Positions 1-6,330 are shown, counted from the first letter of the stretch. The stretch: DNA of 9,909 nucleotides from Desulfovibrionaceae bacterium (GCA_009778355.1 WRJY01000270.1:1-9909), one strand, 5' to 3'. The notes: generated from the sequence alone by a model not told the origin. Made by a program: numbers and translations.

Positions 1-2041
1 GGGCATCCGCGAAATCGAATTCACCGTGCAACTGCTGCAAGTGGTGCGCGGCGGCCAGTTCCCCGAACTGCGCACCCGCCCCACGCTGGAGGCGCTGCGG
101 CGCGTGGCGCGCGCCGGCCTGATGCCGCAAGCCAGCGCCGACGCGCTGGCCCGCGCCTACGTGTTTCTGCGCCGGGTCGAGCACCGCATCCAGTACCTGG
201 ACGACCAGCAGACCCACATCCTGCCCACGCGCGACGACGACCTGGACTGGATCGCCCGCACCCTGGGCTACAGCGGCGCCTGCCCGTTCCTGGCCGATCT
301 GGACGCGCACCGCGAATTCGTGGCGCAGGAGTTCGACCGCCTGCTGGGCGGCGACGCACCCTGCAAGGGCTGTCGCAAGGACCGCGCCACCGCCGCCGCC
401 CGCGCCGCGCCGCCCGCCATCGACAGCGTGCTGGCCCTGCTGCCCGGGCCGGTGCGCGACCACTTGCAGCAATGGAGCCGGCATCCGCGCGTGCAGACGC
501 TGCGCGAACAGGCGCGCGCCCGCCTGCTGCGCCTGATGCAGCGCACCGCCCAGTGGCTGCACGAAGGCCGCATTGACGACACCGCCGCGCTGCGCTTCAT
601 CGACTGGGTCACCCCGCTGCTGCGGCGCGAAAGTTACATCGCCCTGCTGCTGGAGCAGCCCCCCGTGCACGAGCGGCTGCTCACAGTGCTGGGCGCGGCG
701 CGCTGGCCGGCCCGCTACCTGCTGCAACACCCCGGCGTCATCGACGAACTGGCCGACCCCGACATGCTGAGCGAACGCTTCGACGCCGCCACGTTCGAGC
801 GCGAGCTGCAAGATCGCCACGCCGTCCTGCGCCGCTCCGGCGAGGACGACGAGGAAAACCTGCTCAACCTGCTGCGCCGCGCCCACCATGCCGAGGTGTT
901 TCGCACCCTGGTGCGCGACGTGACTGGCCGTCTCACCGTCGAGCAGGTGGCTGACGATCTGTCGGCGCTGGCCGACGCCATCCTGCGCCTGACCGCGCGC
1001 TGGTGCTGGCAGCGCCTGCGCGGCAAGCACCGCGAACAGCCGCGCCTGGGCTTCATCGCCTACGGCAAACTCGGCGGCAAGGAACTGGGCTACGGCAGCG
1101 ACCTGGACATCGTCTTCGTTTTCGACGACGACGACGAATGCGCCCCCGTCATCTACGGCGCGCTGGCACGCAAGCTGATTCACTGGCTCACCGTCAAGAC
1201 CGGCGAAGGCGACCTGTTCGAGACCGACACCGCCCTGCGCCCCAACGGCAACTCCGGCCTGCTGGTCACCAGCATCGACGCCTACGCCGACTACCAGCAA
1301 AACCGCGGCAGCAACACCGCCTGGACCTGGGAACACCAGGCCATGACGCGGGCAAGAATCATTACCCCCACGCTCCCCAAACCGGAACAGGCGCTTGAGG
1401 CCGCGCCTGCTCCCCTCTTCCCAACCCCTCTCCCGCAAAGGGAGAGGGACAGTGACTCCCTCCCCCACTGGGGGAGGGCTGGGGTGAGGGCCAGCGGCGA
1501 TTCCACCGGCGCGGCTGCCGGCCCCCATCCCAACCTTCCCCCAGAGGGGGAAGGAGAAAAGCAAGACGACGAATCAACCGCCAGCGCCGCCCTCATCGCC
1601 CGCTTCGACGCCGTGCGCCACGCCGTCATCACGGCCCCGCGCGAGCAGACCGCGCTGAAGACCGAAATCATCGCCATGCGCGAACGCATGCGCGCCGCCG
1701 ACCACCCCGTCACGGCGGACGCATTCGACATCAAGCACAGCCCCGGCGGCATGGTCGATGCCGAATTCGTCACCCAGTTTCTGGTGCTCGCCCACAGCGG
1801 CCAGCACCCCGAACTCGAACCCAACCTGGGCAACATCGCCCTGCTGCGCCGCGCCGAAGAAGCCGGCCTGCTGCCCCCGGGCGTAGGCCAGCAAGCCGGC
1901 GACGCCTACCGCAGCCTGCGCCGCCTTCAACACATGGCGCGCCTGAACGAACAACCCGCCCAAGCCCCCCCAGCCGCCGTGGCCGCCGAACGCGACGCCA
2001 TCCTGGCGCTGTGGCGGGCAGTGTTCGGCGACGCGGCCTGA
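1..2041 (+). CDS. glnE: Glutamine synthetase adenylyltransferase/deadenylylase, C-terminal two thirds (5' end outside window)
   Basis: Partial gene, open at the left edge; the codon frame starts at base 2 (GIREIEF) and ends with TGA at 2039-2041. GlnE adds AMP to, and removes it from, glutamine synthetase in response to PII and glutamine, so it controls nitrogen assimilation in the cytoplasm. The first residues (GIREIEF, then RVEHRIQYLDDQQTHILP) match the end of the N-terminal deadenylylase domain. The C-terminal adenylyltransferase domain carries the nucleotidyltransferase motif GYGSDLDIVFVFD, with the metal-binding Asp pair at about 1100-1108, then ETDTALRPNGNSG and AWTWEHQAMTRAR. The distal helical part (KHSPGGMVDAEFVTQFLVL) and C-terminus look intact. 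An insert of about 73 codons (1364-1582), absent from the family as I know it, lies between TRARII and ASAALIARF. The frame stays open, so the gene is probably functional, but that is inference. It converges on the MOSC gene with a 13-base gap. Confidence 0.96.
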   Translation, partial: GIREIEFTVQLLQVVRGGQFPELRTRPTLEALRRVARAGLMPQASADALARAYVFLRRVEHRIQYLDDQQTHILPTRDDDLDWIARTLGYSGACPFLADLDAHREFVAQEFDRLLGGDAPCKGCRKDRATAAARAAPPAIDSVLALLPGPVRDHLQQWSRHPRVQTLREQARARLLRLMQRTAQWLHEGRIDDTAALRFIDWVTPLLRRESYIALLLEQPPVHERLLTVLGAARWPARYLLQHPGVIDELADPDMLSERFDAATFERELQDRHAVLRRSGEDDEENLLNLLRRAHHAEVFRTLVRDVTGRLTVEQVADDLSALADAILRLTARWCWQRLRGKHREQPRLGFIAYGKLGGKELGYGSDLDIVFVFDDDDECAPVIYGALARKLIHWLTVKTGEGDLFETDTALRPNGNSGLLVTSIDAYADYQQNRGSNTAWTWEHQAMTRARIITPTLPKPEQALEAAPAPLFPTPLPQRERDSDSLPHWGRAGVRASGDSTGAAAGPHPNLPPEGEGEKQDDESTASAALIARFDAVRHAVITAPREQTALKTEIIAMRERMRAADHPVTADAFDIKHSPGGMVDAEFVTQFLVLAHSGQHPELEPNLGNIALLRRAEEAGLLPPGVGQQAGDAYRSLRRLQHMARLNEQPAQAPPAAVAAERDAILALWRAVFGDAA
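1364..1582 (+). repeat. In-frame insert of three GC-rich hairpin repeats within glnE
   Basis: About 219 bases (73 codons) interrupt the conserved GlnE adenylyltransferase domain without breaking the frame. The insert holds three perfect 9-bp hairpins. Hairpin A is CCCTCTCCC (1426-1434) with GGGAGAGGG (1440-1448), loop GCAAA. Hairpin B is CCCTCCCCC (1458-1466) with GGGGGAGGG (1470-1478), loop ACT. Hairpin C is CCTTCCCCC (1534-1542) with GGGGGAAGG (1546-1554), loop AGA. A and C share a CCCAACC lead-in and orientation; B is inverted, and 1470-1490 pairs with 1522-1542 at 17 of 21 positions. The encoded peptide is rich in Pro, Arg and Glu and of low complexity (for example PHPNLPPEGEGE). This looks like a dispersed REP/MITE-type palindromic element, as with the Rickettsia palindromic elements that sit in reading frames. 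The boundaries are inferred from loss of similarity to GlnE, so they are good to within a few codons. Confidence 0.85.
1470..1490 (+). other. Potential G-quadruplex motif inside the glnE insert
   Basis: Four G-tracts of 5, 3, 4 and 3 guanines are separated by loops of 1, 2 and 3 bases. This fits the usual quadruplex pattern on the coding strand, so it would also be present in glnE mRNA. The first tracts are also the 3' arm of hairpin B, so the two structures compete. Confidence 0.55.
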
Positions 2042-2054
2042 TCGGTTTTCATGT

Positions 2055-2651
2055 TCAATTCCGGTACTTCGCCCATTTGGCGTGGATGGCCTCGGTGATC
2101 GACAGGGCGCGCGGCCCGGCGCACAAGGTAAACCGCTCGCCCGCCTGCAACGCGCCGGGCTGCTCCACCGCCAGGTAAAAGCCGCAGCGCGCCTCGCGCA
2201 CCATCAGCTTGGCGGCTTGGGCGAAACCCATCACGGCATTGAACTTGTAGCACGGCTGGCGCGGCGCGGTCACGCGCAACACGCAGCCGGCAAAATGCAA
2301 CGTGTCGCCCACCCACACGTCGCGCTCCAGCAATCCCTCGATGGCCAGGTTCTCGCCCATGAAGCCGGGCGATAGCGCCATCTCCGGCTGCGGCGCGCCG
2401 TGCGCCTGCCGCTGCGCGCGCCAGAATGCCGCGTGCTCGACCGGGTAGGCGTACACCGCCTTGTCCAGGCCGCCGTGCACGCTCAAATCCGTCTGCTCGT
2501 CGCCAGCCAGGCCGAGCCGGCCAACGGTGACGGGGCCATCGACCGGCCGCTTGACGATGGCCGAGCGCACGACGACGCTGGCCCCGGTGGCCAGTGGCTG
2601 CGCGCGGCCCACGCAGATGTGGCGCAACCGGGCTTGAAGCTCGAATTTCAT
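2055..2651 (-). CDS. MOSC domain protein, YiiM-like
   Basis: The 198-residue protein resembles the MOSC part of E. coli YiiM. MOSC domains bind the molybdenum cofactor and carry sulfur; YiiM-type proteins are linked to reduction of N-hydroxylated base analogues such as 6-hydroxylaminopurine. Visible landmarks are GDEQ (about 50-53), VHGG (58-61), GENL (99-102) and the invariant cysteine in PRQPCYKF (Cys134), which is thought to bind the cofactor or sulfur. E. coli YiiM has an extra C-terminal helical domain; here the protein stops soon after the MOSC fold, so it is a short form. There is no signal peptide, so it should be cytoplasmic. The ATG at 2651 lacks a clear Shine-Dalgarno sequence but starts the conserved fold. 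It is divergent from kdsD and convergent with glnE. The family assignment is firm; the substrate is not known. Confidence 0.9.
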   Translation of the reverse strand: MKFELQARLRHICVGRAQPLATGASVVVRSAIVKRPVDGPVTVGRLGLAGDEQTDLSVHGGLDKAVYAYPVEHAAFWRAQRQAHGAPQPEMALSPGFMGENLAIEGLLERDVWVGDTLHFAGCVLRVTAPRQPCYKFNAVMGFAQAAKLMVREARCGFYLAVEQPGALQAGERFTLCAGPRALSITEAIHAKWAKYRN

Positions 2652-2725
2652 TCAAACGACAGAGGAACGCACTCAGGCAATGATAAGGAGAGAAATCGAG
2701 CGGATAGTTCCCTAAAATCGCCGGT
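2652..2725. promoter_or_regulatory. Divergent promoter region between the MOSC gene and kdsD
   Basis: This 74-base gap must hold both promoters. For kdsD, a TAAAAT hexamer at 2713-2718 ends only 7 bases before the ATG at 2726. With normal -10 to start spacing, transcription would begin at or next to the ATG, giving a leaderless or near-leaderless mRNA, and no Shine-Dalgarno sequence is visible. For the MOSC gene, a minus-strand TATCAT (2680-2685) is a 5 of 6 match to a -10 box. I see no convincing -35 box for either. Confidence 0.5.
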
Positions 2726-3703
2726 ATGATTTTCGACTCTGCACAGGCGCTGCGTTTGGCCCGCGAGACGCTGGACATCGAGGCCGCCGCGGTGCTGCGC
2801 CTGAAGGATCGGCTGGACGAAGGCTTTGCCCGCGCGGTGGCGCTGCTGCTGGCCTGCGGCGGGCGCGTGGTGGTCATGGGCATGGGCAAGAGCGGCCACG
2901 TGGGCCGCAAGATCGCCGCCACGCTGGCGTCCACCGGCACGCCGGCCATGTTCGTGCACCCAGCCGAGGCCAGCCACGGCGACTTGGGCATGATCCAGCC
3001 GCAGGACGCGGTACTGGCCATTTCCAACAGCGGCGAAAGTGCGGAGCTGACCGCCATCCTGCCGCTGGTCAAGCGCTTGGGCGCGCCGCTGGTGGCGATT
3101 ACCGGCAGCGCCGCGTCCACGCTGGCGCGCTACGCCGATGTGGCGCTGGACAGCAGCGTCGAAAAGGAAGCCTGCCCGCTCAACCTGGCGCCCACGGCCA
3201 GCACCACGGCGCAACTGGCGCTGGGCGACGCGCTGGCGGTGGCGCTGCTGGACGCGCGCGGCTTTCGCGCCGAGGATTTCGCCCGCTCGCACCCCGGCGG
3301 CGCGCTGGGGCGGCGTCTGCTCACGCGCGTGGCCGACGTCATGCGCAGCGGCGCGGCGGTGCCGCGCGTCGGCCCCGAGGCCGGCTTCAGCGAGTTGATG
3401 CGCGAAGTCACGCGCAAGGGCCTGGGCGCGGCCGCGGTGGCGCAAGGCGATGGCGGCGTGCTGGGCATCTTCACCGACGGCGATCTGCGCCGCCTGGTCG
3501 AGACCGGGCGCGATCTGCGCGCGCTGACGGCGATCGAGGTGATGCACCCCAATCCGCGCACCATCGGCGATGGCGCGCTGGCCGCCGAGGCCGCCGAGTT
3601 GATGGAGCAGCACCGCATCACCGTGCTGCTGGTGCTCGATGCCGGCGGGCGGCTGATCGGCGCCGTCAGCAGCAACGACCTGATGCGCGCGAAGGTCATA
3701 TGA
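2726..3703 (+). CDS. kdsD: Arabinose-5-phosphate isomerase
   Basis: KdsD converts ribulose 5-phosphate to arabinose 5-phosphate, the first committed step towards Kdo, the inner-core sugar of lipopolysaccharide. At 325 residues it has the family's usual length. The N-terminal SIS domain (about 40-175) carries GMGKSGHVGRK, ASHGDLGM, SNSGESAEL and EACPLNLAPT, followed by SHPGGALGRRL. Residues known to matter in E. coli KdsD (Lys59, His88, Glu111, Glu152, His193) correspond, with a constant offset of four, to Lys55, His84, Glu107, Glu148 and His189, so the active site is complete. Two CBS domains follow (about 205-265 and 272-325), the second ending VSSNDLMRAKVI. It is the first gene of a cluster with kdsC and lptC. 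Its stop codon overlaps the kdsC start in an ATGA, implying translational coupling. The start is ATG 2726, just after a -10-like box. Confidence 0.97.
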   Translation: MIFDSAQALRLARETLDIEAAAVLRLKDRLDEGFARAVALLLACGGRVVVMGMGKSGHVGRKIAATLASTGTPAMFVHPAEASHGDLGMIQPQDAVLAISNSGESAELTAILPLVKRLGAPLVAITGSAASTLARYADVALDSSVEKEACPLNLAPTASTTAQLALGDALAVALLDARGFRAEDFARSHPGGALGRRLLTRVADVMRSGAAVPRVGPEAGFSELMREVTRKGLGAAAVAQGDGGVLGIFTDGDLRRLVETGRDLRALTAIEVMHPNPRTIGDGALAAEAAELMEQHRITVLLVLDAGGRLIGAVSSNDLMRAKVI

Positions 3704-4281
3704 AGAACCCGGCTCCGGCTCCAACACTGGCCTGGCCACCCGAGCTGCTGCTGCGCGCGCAGGGCGTGCGGGTGGCGTTTTTCGATGTCGATGGCGTTCT
3801 CACCGATGGCGGGCTGTACTTCGGCGCGGAGGGCGAGACGCTCAAACGCTTTCACACGCTGGACGGGCACGGCCTGAAGCTGCTGGCGCAGGCAGGCATC
3901 GAACCCTGCGTGATTTCGGGGCGCGATTCGGCGCCGCTGCGCGCGCGTATGCAGGCGCTGGGCATCCGGCGTCTGCGCCTGGGCACCGAGGACAAGCGCC
4001 CGGCAGCCCAGGCGCTGCTGGCCGAACTGGGGCTGGACTGGGCGCAGGCGGCGGCCATCGGCGACGACTGGCCCGACCTGCCGGTGCTGCGCCGCGCCGC
4101 CTTTGCCTGCGCGCCGCCGCAAGCCCATGCCGAGGTGCGCGCCATCGCCCACCACGTCACCGCCGCTGGCGCGGGTGAAGGCGCGGCGCGCGAGTTCTGC
4201 GACCTGCTGCTCGCCGCCAATGGCCATTACCGCCGCCTGTTCGACGCCCAGTGCGGCGACGCGCCGGAGGCCGCCGCGTGA
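3700..4281 (+). CDS. kdsC: 3-deoxy-D-manno-octulosonate 8-phosphate phosphatase (Kdo8P phosphatase)
   Basis: KdsC hydrolyses Kdo 8-phosphate to Kdo and phosphate, in the same pathway as KdsD. It is a HAD-superfamily enzyme without a large cap domain and works as a tetramer. All HAD motifs are visible in the 193 residues: FFDVDGVLTDG with nucleophile Asp29 and acid/base Asp31, VISGR with Ser73, Lys99 in EDKR, and GDDWPDL with metal-binding Asp122 and Asp123. GDDLPDL is more usual, so Trp is a mild variant outside the catalytic residues. The N-terminus has about 20 extra residues rich in Pro and Ala before the fold. The start ATG 3700 overlaps the kdsD stop (ATGA), and the TGA stop at 4279-4281 overlaps the proposed lptC GTG start. 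Confidence 0.96.
   Translation: MKNPAPAPTLAWPPELLLRAQGVRVAFFDVDGVLTDGGLYFGAEGETLKRFHTLDGHGLKLLAQAGIEPCVISGRDSAPLRARMQALGIRRLRLGTEDKRPAAQALLAELGLDWAQAAAIGDDWPDLPVLRRAAFACAPPQAHAEVRAIAHHVTAAGAGEGAAREFCDLLLAANGHYRRLFDAQCGDAPEAAA
4266..4270 (+). promoter_or_regulatory. Shine-Dalgarno sequence that decides the lptC start
   Basis: GGAGG lies within the end of kdsC, 7 bases before GTG 4278. It favours that start over GTG 4251 and couples lptC translation to kdsC. Confidence 0.75.
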
Positions 4282-4988
4282 TCGACCGCCAGCGTCTGCT
4301 GCGCTACGGCAGAGACCAGTTCTCGGCTTGGCTGCCGGCGCTGATGACGCTGCTGTTCGCGCTCGGCACCTGGTGGCTGGTGCGCAGCGCGCCCAGAATC
4401 GTTGACGGCGCCAGCCAGGCGCCCGCGTCGCCAGACCCCGATTACTTCATGCGCGACTTCTCGGTGCGCGTCTTCAATCCCGATGGCCAGCTCCAGGCCG
4501 AACTCAAGGGCGGCAAGGGCCTGCACTTTCCGGTCGACGACATACTGGAAGTGACGCAGCCGCGCATGCGCTCGTTCGACGAACAGGGCCGCCTCACGAC
4601 CGGCGCCGCCCGGCGCGGCGTGTCCAACGCCGACGCCTCCGACATCAAGCTCTACGGCGATGCCCGCGTGGTGCGCCTGCCGGTTGCCAAGGCAGATGGC
4701 GCCGTGACCCCGCAGTTGGAGTTTCGCGGCGAATTCCTGCACGCCTTCGTCAAGGACAAGCGCGTCAGCTCCGACCAGCCGGTGGAGCTGTGGCGCGGCA
4801 GCGACGTGGTCACCGGCGACGTGTTCGACTACGACGACAAAAGCGGCGTGGCCAACCTGCGGGGACGGGTGCGCGGCACGATCCAGCCCACGCCCAGCAC
4901 GCAGCAACAGAGCCCGCGCAAACGCCCGCAAGCCAGCGCATCACGCTCAGTGAAAGCCCATCCAGCCCAGGCAAAGAAACGCCGTTGA
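4278..4988 (+). CDS. lptC: LPS export ABC transporter periplasmic protein LptC
   Basis: LptC is the bitopic inner-membrane protein that takes lipopolysaccharide from LptBFG and passes it to periplasmic LptA. The 236-residue product has a cytoplasmic start, one membrane helix (about residues 18-36, ending TWWLVRSAP) and a periplasmic jellyroll domain with the family features PDYFMRDFSVRVFNPDG, LHFPVDDILEV and SSDQPVELWRG. The chosen start is GTG 4278: a strong GGAGG at 4266-4270 sits 7 bases upstream and the start overlaps the kdsC stop. An upstream in-frame GTG at 4251 would add nine residues without this signal. The last 30 or so residues after GRVRGTIQ form a low-complexity basic tail (PRKR, ending AKKRR) that I do not recognise as part of LptC. 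In related genomes lptA and lptB usually follow; here the next gene is the convergent RNA-binding protein gene. Confidence 0.93.
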   Translation: MIDRQRLLRYGRDQFSAWLPALMTLLFALGTWWLVRSAPRIVDGASQAPASPDPDYFMRDFSVRVFNPDGQLQAELKGGKGLHFPVDDILEVTQPRMRSFDEQGRLTTGAARRGVSNADASDIKLYGDARVVRLPVAKADGAVTPQLEFRGEFLHAFVKDKRVSSDQPVELWRGSDVVTGDVFDYDDKSGVANLRGRVRGTIQPTPSTQQQSPRKRPQASASRSVKAHPAQAKKRR

Positions 4989-5020
4989 AACGGACGTTGG
5001 TCTCGATGAGCGCCAAAATG

Positions 5021-5047
5021 AAAAAGACTCCCGATCCGGAGCCTTTT
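5021..5047 (-). terminator. Intrinsic terminator, probably bidirectional, between lptC and the RRM gene
   Basis: On the minus strand AAAAGGCTCC pairs with GGAGTCTTTT around a 6-base loop, giving ten pairs including one G-U, and is followed by more T (TCATTTT). It lies 39 bases beyond the RRM gene stop. On the plus strand the same stem has one A-C mismatch and ends in CTTTT, so it could also stop lptC transcripts. Confidence 0.75.
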
Positions 5048-5057
5048 CCCGCACGCT

Positions 5058-5076
5058 GGCCCGGCAAACCCGGGCC
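5058..5076. other. Second hairpin just after the RRM gene stop
   Basis: GGCCCGG (5058-5064) pairs perfectly with CCGGGCC (5070-5076) around a CAAAC loop. It lies between the RRM gene stop and the T-rich terminator, making a tandem hairpin 3' end that could protect the mRNA from 3' exonucleases. It has no T-run of its own. Confidence 0.55.
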
Positions 5077-5085
5077 GTCATTCCA

Positions 5086-5538
5086 TCAATAGCCGTCGTC
5101 GTCGCCGCGGCCACCGCCGTCGCGCCGGCCACCACCGTAGCCACCGCCGTCGCGCCGGCCACCGCCGCCGCGCGGGCCCGTGCCGTAAGGGCTGCGGAAG
5201 TTGCCATCGCTGCCGCCGCCTTCGCGCCGGCCACCGTAGCCGCCGCCACCACCACCACCACCGTAGCCGCCAGCGCGGGGCGGACGCGGCTCCATCGGGC
5301 GCGCTTCGTTGACAACCACATTGCGACCACCAAGCGGCTGGCCGTTCATGCCCTGAATGGCAGCCTGCGCGTCGGCATCGCTGCCCATTTCGACAAAGCC
5401 GAAACCCTTGGAGCGGCCAGTGTCGCGCTCCATCATGACCTTGGCGCTGGTGACAGCGCCGAACTGACCAAAGGCTTGCGCCAGATCCCCGTCGCGCACC
5501 GAGTAAGGCAGGTTGCCGACGTAAAGCTTGTTACCCAT
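5086..5538 (-). CDS. Glycine-rich RRM RNA-binding protein
   Basis: The 150-residue protein has one N-terminal RNA recognition motif (about 3-80) and a Gly/Arg-rich tail. RNP2 is LYVGNL (5-10) and RNP1 is KGFGFVEM (44-51), with the aromatic residues that stack on RNA present. The tail (about 85-150) contains YGGGGGGGG and repeats of GGGRRDGGGYGGG, ending DDDGY, like RGG boxes. Such small RRM proteins occur in proteobacteria and cyanobacteria and are often cold-induced. The exact role here, perhaps RNA chaperoning, is inference. The start ATG 5538 is supported by AGGAG (5548-5552) 9 bases upstream and by the RRM beginning at once. An in-frame ATG at 5637 would add 33 residues with no RRM similarity and is rejected. 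The gene is downstream of dcd but has its own promoter-like signals and a leader of roughly 135 bases. Confidence 0.94.
   Translation of the reverse strand: MGNKLYVGNLPYSVRDGDLAQAFGQFGAVTSAKVMMERDTGRSKGFGFVEMGSDADAQAAIQGMNGQPLGGRNVVVNEARPMEPRPPRAGGYGGGGGGGGYGGRREGGGSDGNFRSPYGTGPRGGGGRRDGGGYGGGRRDGGGRGDDDGY
5111..5170 (-). repeat. Two tandem 30-bp repeats coding the Gly/Arg-rich tail
   Basis: Units 5111-5140 and 5141-5170 are identical over the first 23 bases and nearly so after that. They encode ten-residue RRDGGG-containing blocks of the RRM protein tail. A degenerate third copy lies near 5219-5242. Slippage or recombination here could change the tail length. Confidence 0.75.
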
Positions 5539-5679
5539 TGGATGGGACTCCTGAAAGACAAAAGAAAGAAGCGATGGAGTCCCGCAAACGCCTTTGGGCA
5601 GCCCTGTGTTCGGGCCAGAAAGGGCAACTGACTGCATTCACCGCAAAATCGCAAGGTGTACCGCACGCTCGCCTTTCGG

Positions 5680-5707
5680 ATTGTACGCGCCGGATTGATA
5701 AAAACAA
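5680..5707 (-). promoter_or_regulatory. Candidate sigma70-type promoter of the RRM gene
   Basis: On the minus strand, TTGTTT (5702-5707) and TACAAT (5680-5685) are spaced 16 bases apart. The -10 box matches the consensus at 5 of 6 positions; the -35 box is weak. Transcription would start near 5673 and give a leader of about 135 bases before ATG 5538. The -35 box overlaps the T-rich tail of the putative dcd terminator. Apart from this promoter and that hairpin, I see no gene in the 219-base gap. Confidence 0.5.
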
Positions 5708-5750
5708 ACGCCCGCAGCGTCCCATTCACATATTGTTGCAAATGCTGCGG
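5701..5750 (-). terminator. Possible dcd terminator
   Basis: On the minus strand CCGCAGC (5744-5750) and GCTGCGG (5712-5718) form a perfect 7-bp stem with a 25-base loop, followed by GCGTTTGTTTTT. It begins 7 bases after the dcd stop. The long loop makes this only a moderate candidate. Confidence 0.4.
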
Positions 5751-5757
5751 TTTTTGG

Positions 5758-6330
5758 TCAAGCCTTGGGCAGCGTCACGCCCACCTGCCCCTGGTACTTG
5801 CCGCCGCGATCCTTGTAGCTGGTCTGGCAGACATCGTCGGGGTCGCTCTCGAAGAACAGCACTTGGGCACAACCCTCGCCAGCGTAAATTTTGGCCGGCA
5901 ATGGCGTGGTGTTGCTGAATTCCAACGTCACGTAGCCTTCCCACTCGGGCTCGAAGGGCGTGACGTTGACGATGATGCCGCAGCGCGCGTAAGTGCTTTT
6001 GCCCAGGCAGATGGTGAGCACGTTGCGCGGAATGCGGAAATACTCCACGGTGCGCGCCAGCGCGAAGCTGTTGGGCGGGATGATGCACACGTCGCCGTGA
6101 AAATCGACGAAGCTCTTCTGGTCGAAGTTCTTCGGGTCCACCACCGTGGAGTGAATGTTGGTGAAAACCTTGAATTCGGGCGCGCAGCGGATGTCGTAGC
6201 CGTAGCTCGACGTGCCGTAGCTGACGATTTTCCTGCCCTGGCTTTCGCGCACCTGGCCGGGCTCGAAAGGTTCGATCATGCCGTGCTGCTCGGCCATGCG
6301 GCGGATCCAGCGGTCGCTCTTGATGCTCAT
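5758..6330 (-). CDS. dcd: dCTP deaminase
   Basis: Dcd deaminates dCTP to dUTP, feeding dUTPase and thymidylate synthesis in the cytoplasm; it is a homotrimer. The 190-residue length is typical. Landmarks are SSYGYDIRC, LGKSTYARCG, NVTPFEPEWEG, VTLEFSNTTPLP and AGEGCAQVLFF. Aligned to E. coli Dcd, Ser112 and Arg116 correspond to active-site Ser111 and Arg115, and Glu137 in TLEFSN to catalytic Glu138, so the enzyme should be active. The enzyme could in principle also hydrolyse dUTP like the bifunctional archaeal type, but nothing visible requires that. It starts at ATG 6330, which has no obvious Shine-Dalgarno sequence. It lies 62 bases after the stop of the BMP-family gene on the same strand, with no clear terminator between, so read-through from that gene is possible. 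Confidence 0.96.
   Translation of the reverse strand: MSIKSDRWIRRMAEQHGMIEPFEPGQVRESQGRKIVSYGTSSYGYDIRCAPEFKVFTNIHSTVVDPKNFDQKSFVDFHGDVCIIPPNSFALARTVEYFRIPRNVLTICLGKSTYARCGIIVNVTPFEPEWEGYVTLEFSNTTPLPAKIYAGEGCAQVLFFESDPDDVCQTSYKDRGGKYQGQVGVTLPKA

Noticed and set aside
1291..1836. Minus-strand frame through the glnE repeat, encoding peptides such as LTPALPQWGRE
   Set aside because: Such peptides are often called as proteins wherever this sort of repeat occurs; here it merely crosses the repeat and antisense glnE.
1927..4227. Long minus-strand open frames antisense to glnE, kdsD and kdsC
   Set aside because: They overlap genes with full family motifs on the plus strand, have biased composition typical of antisense frames in GC-rich DNA, and show no recognisable domain.
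5008..5092. Short plus-strand frame after lptC starting MSAKMKK, considered as an lptA remnant
   Set aside because: It has no similarity to LptA or a signal peptide and reads straight through the terminator hairpins and the end of the RRM gene.
5101..5260. Repetitive DNA considered as a CRISPR array or satellite
   Set aside because: The repeats have no unique spacers and are explained by the Gly/Arg-rich coding sequence of the RRM protein.
5539..5637. N-terminal extension of the RRM protein from ATG 5637
   Set aside because: The 33 extra residues have no RRM character and the good AGGAG site serves ATG 5538.
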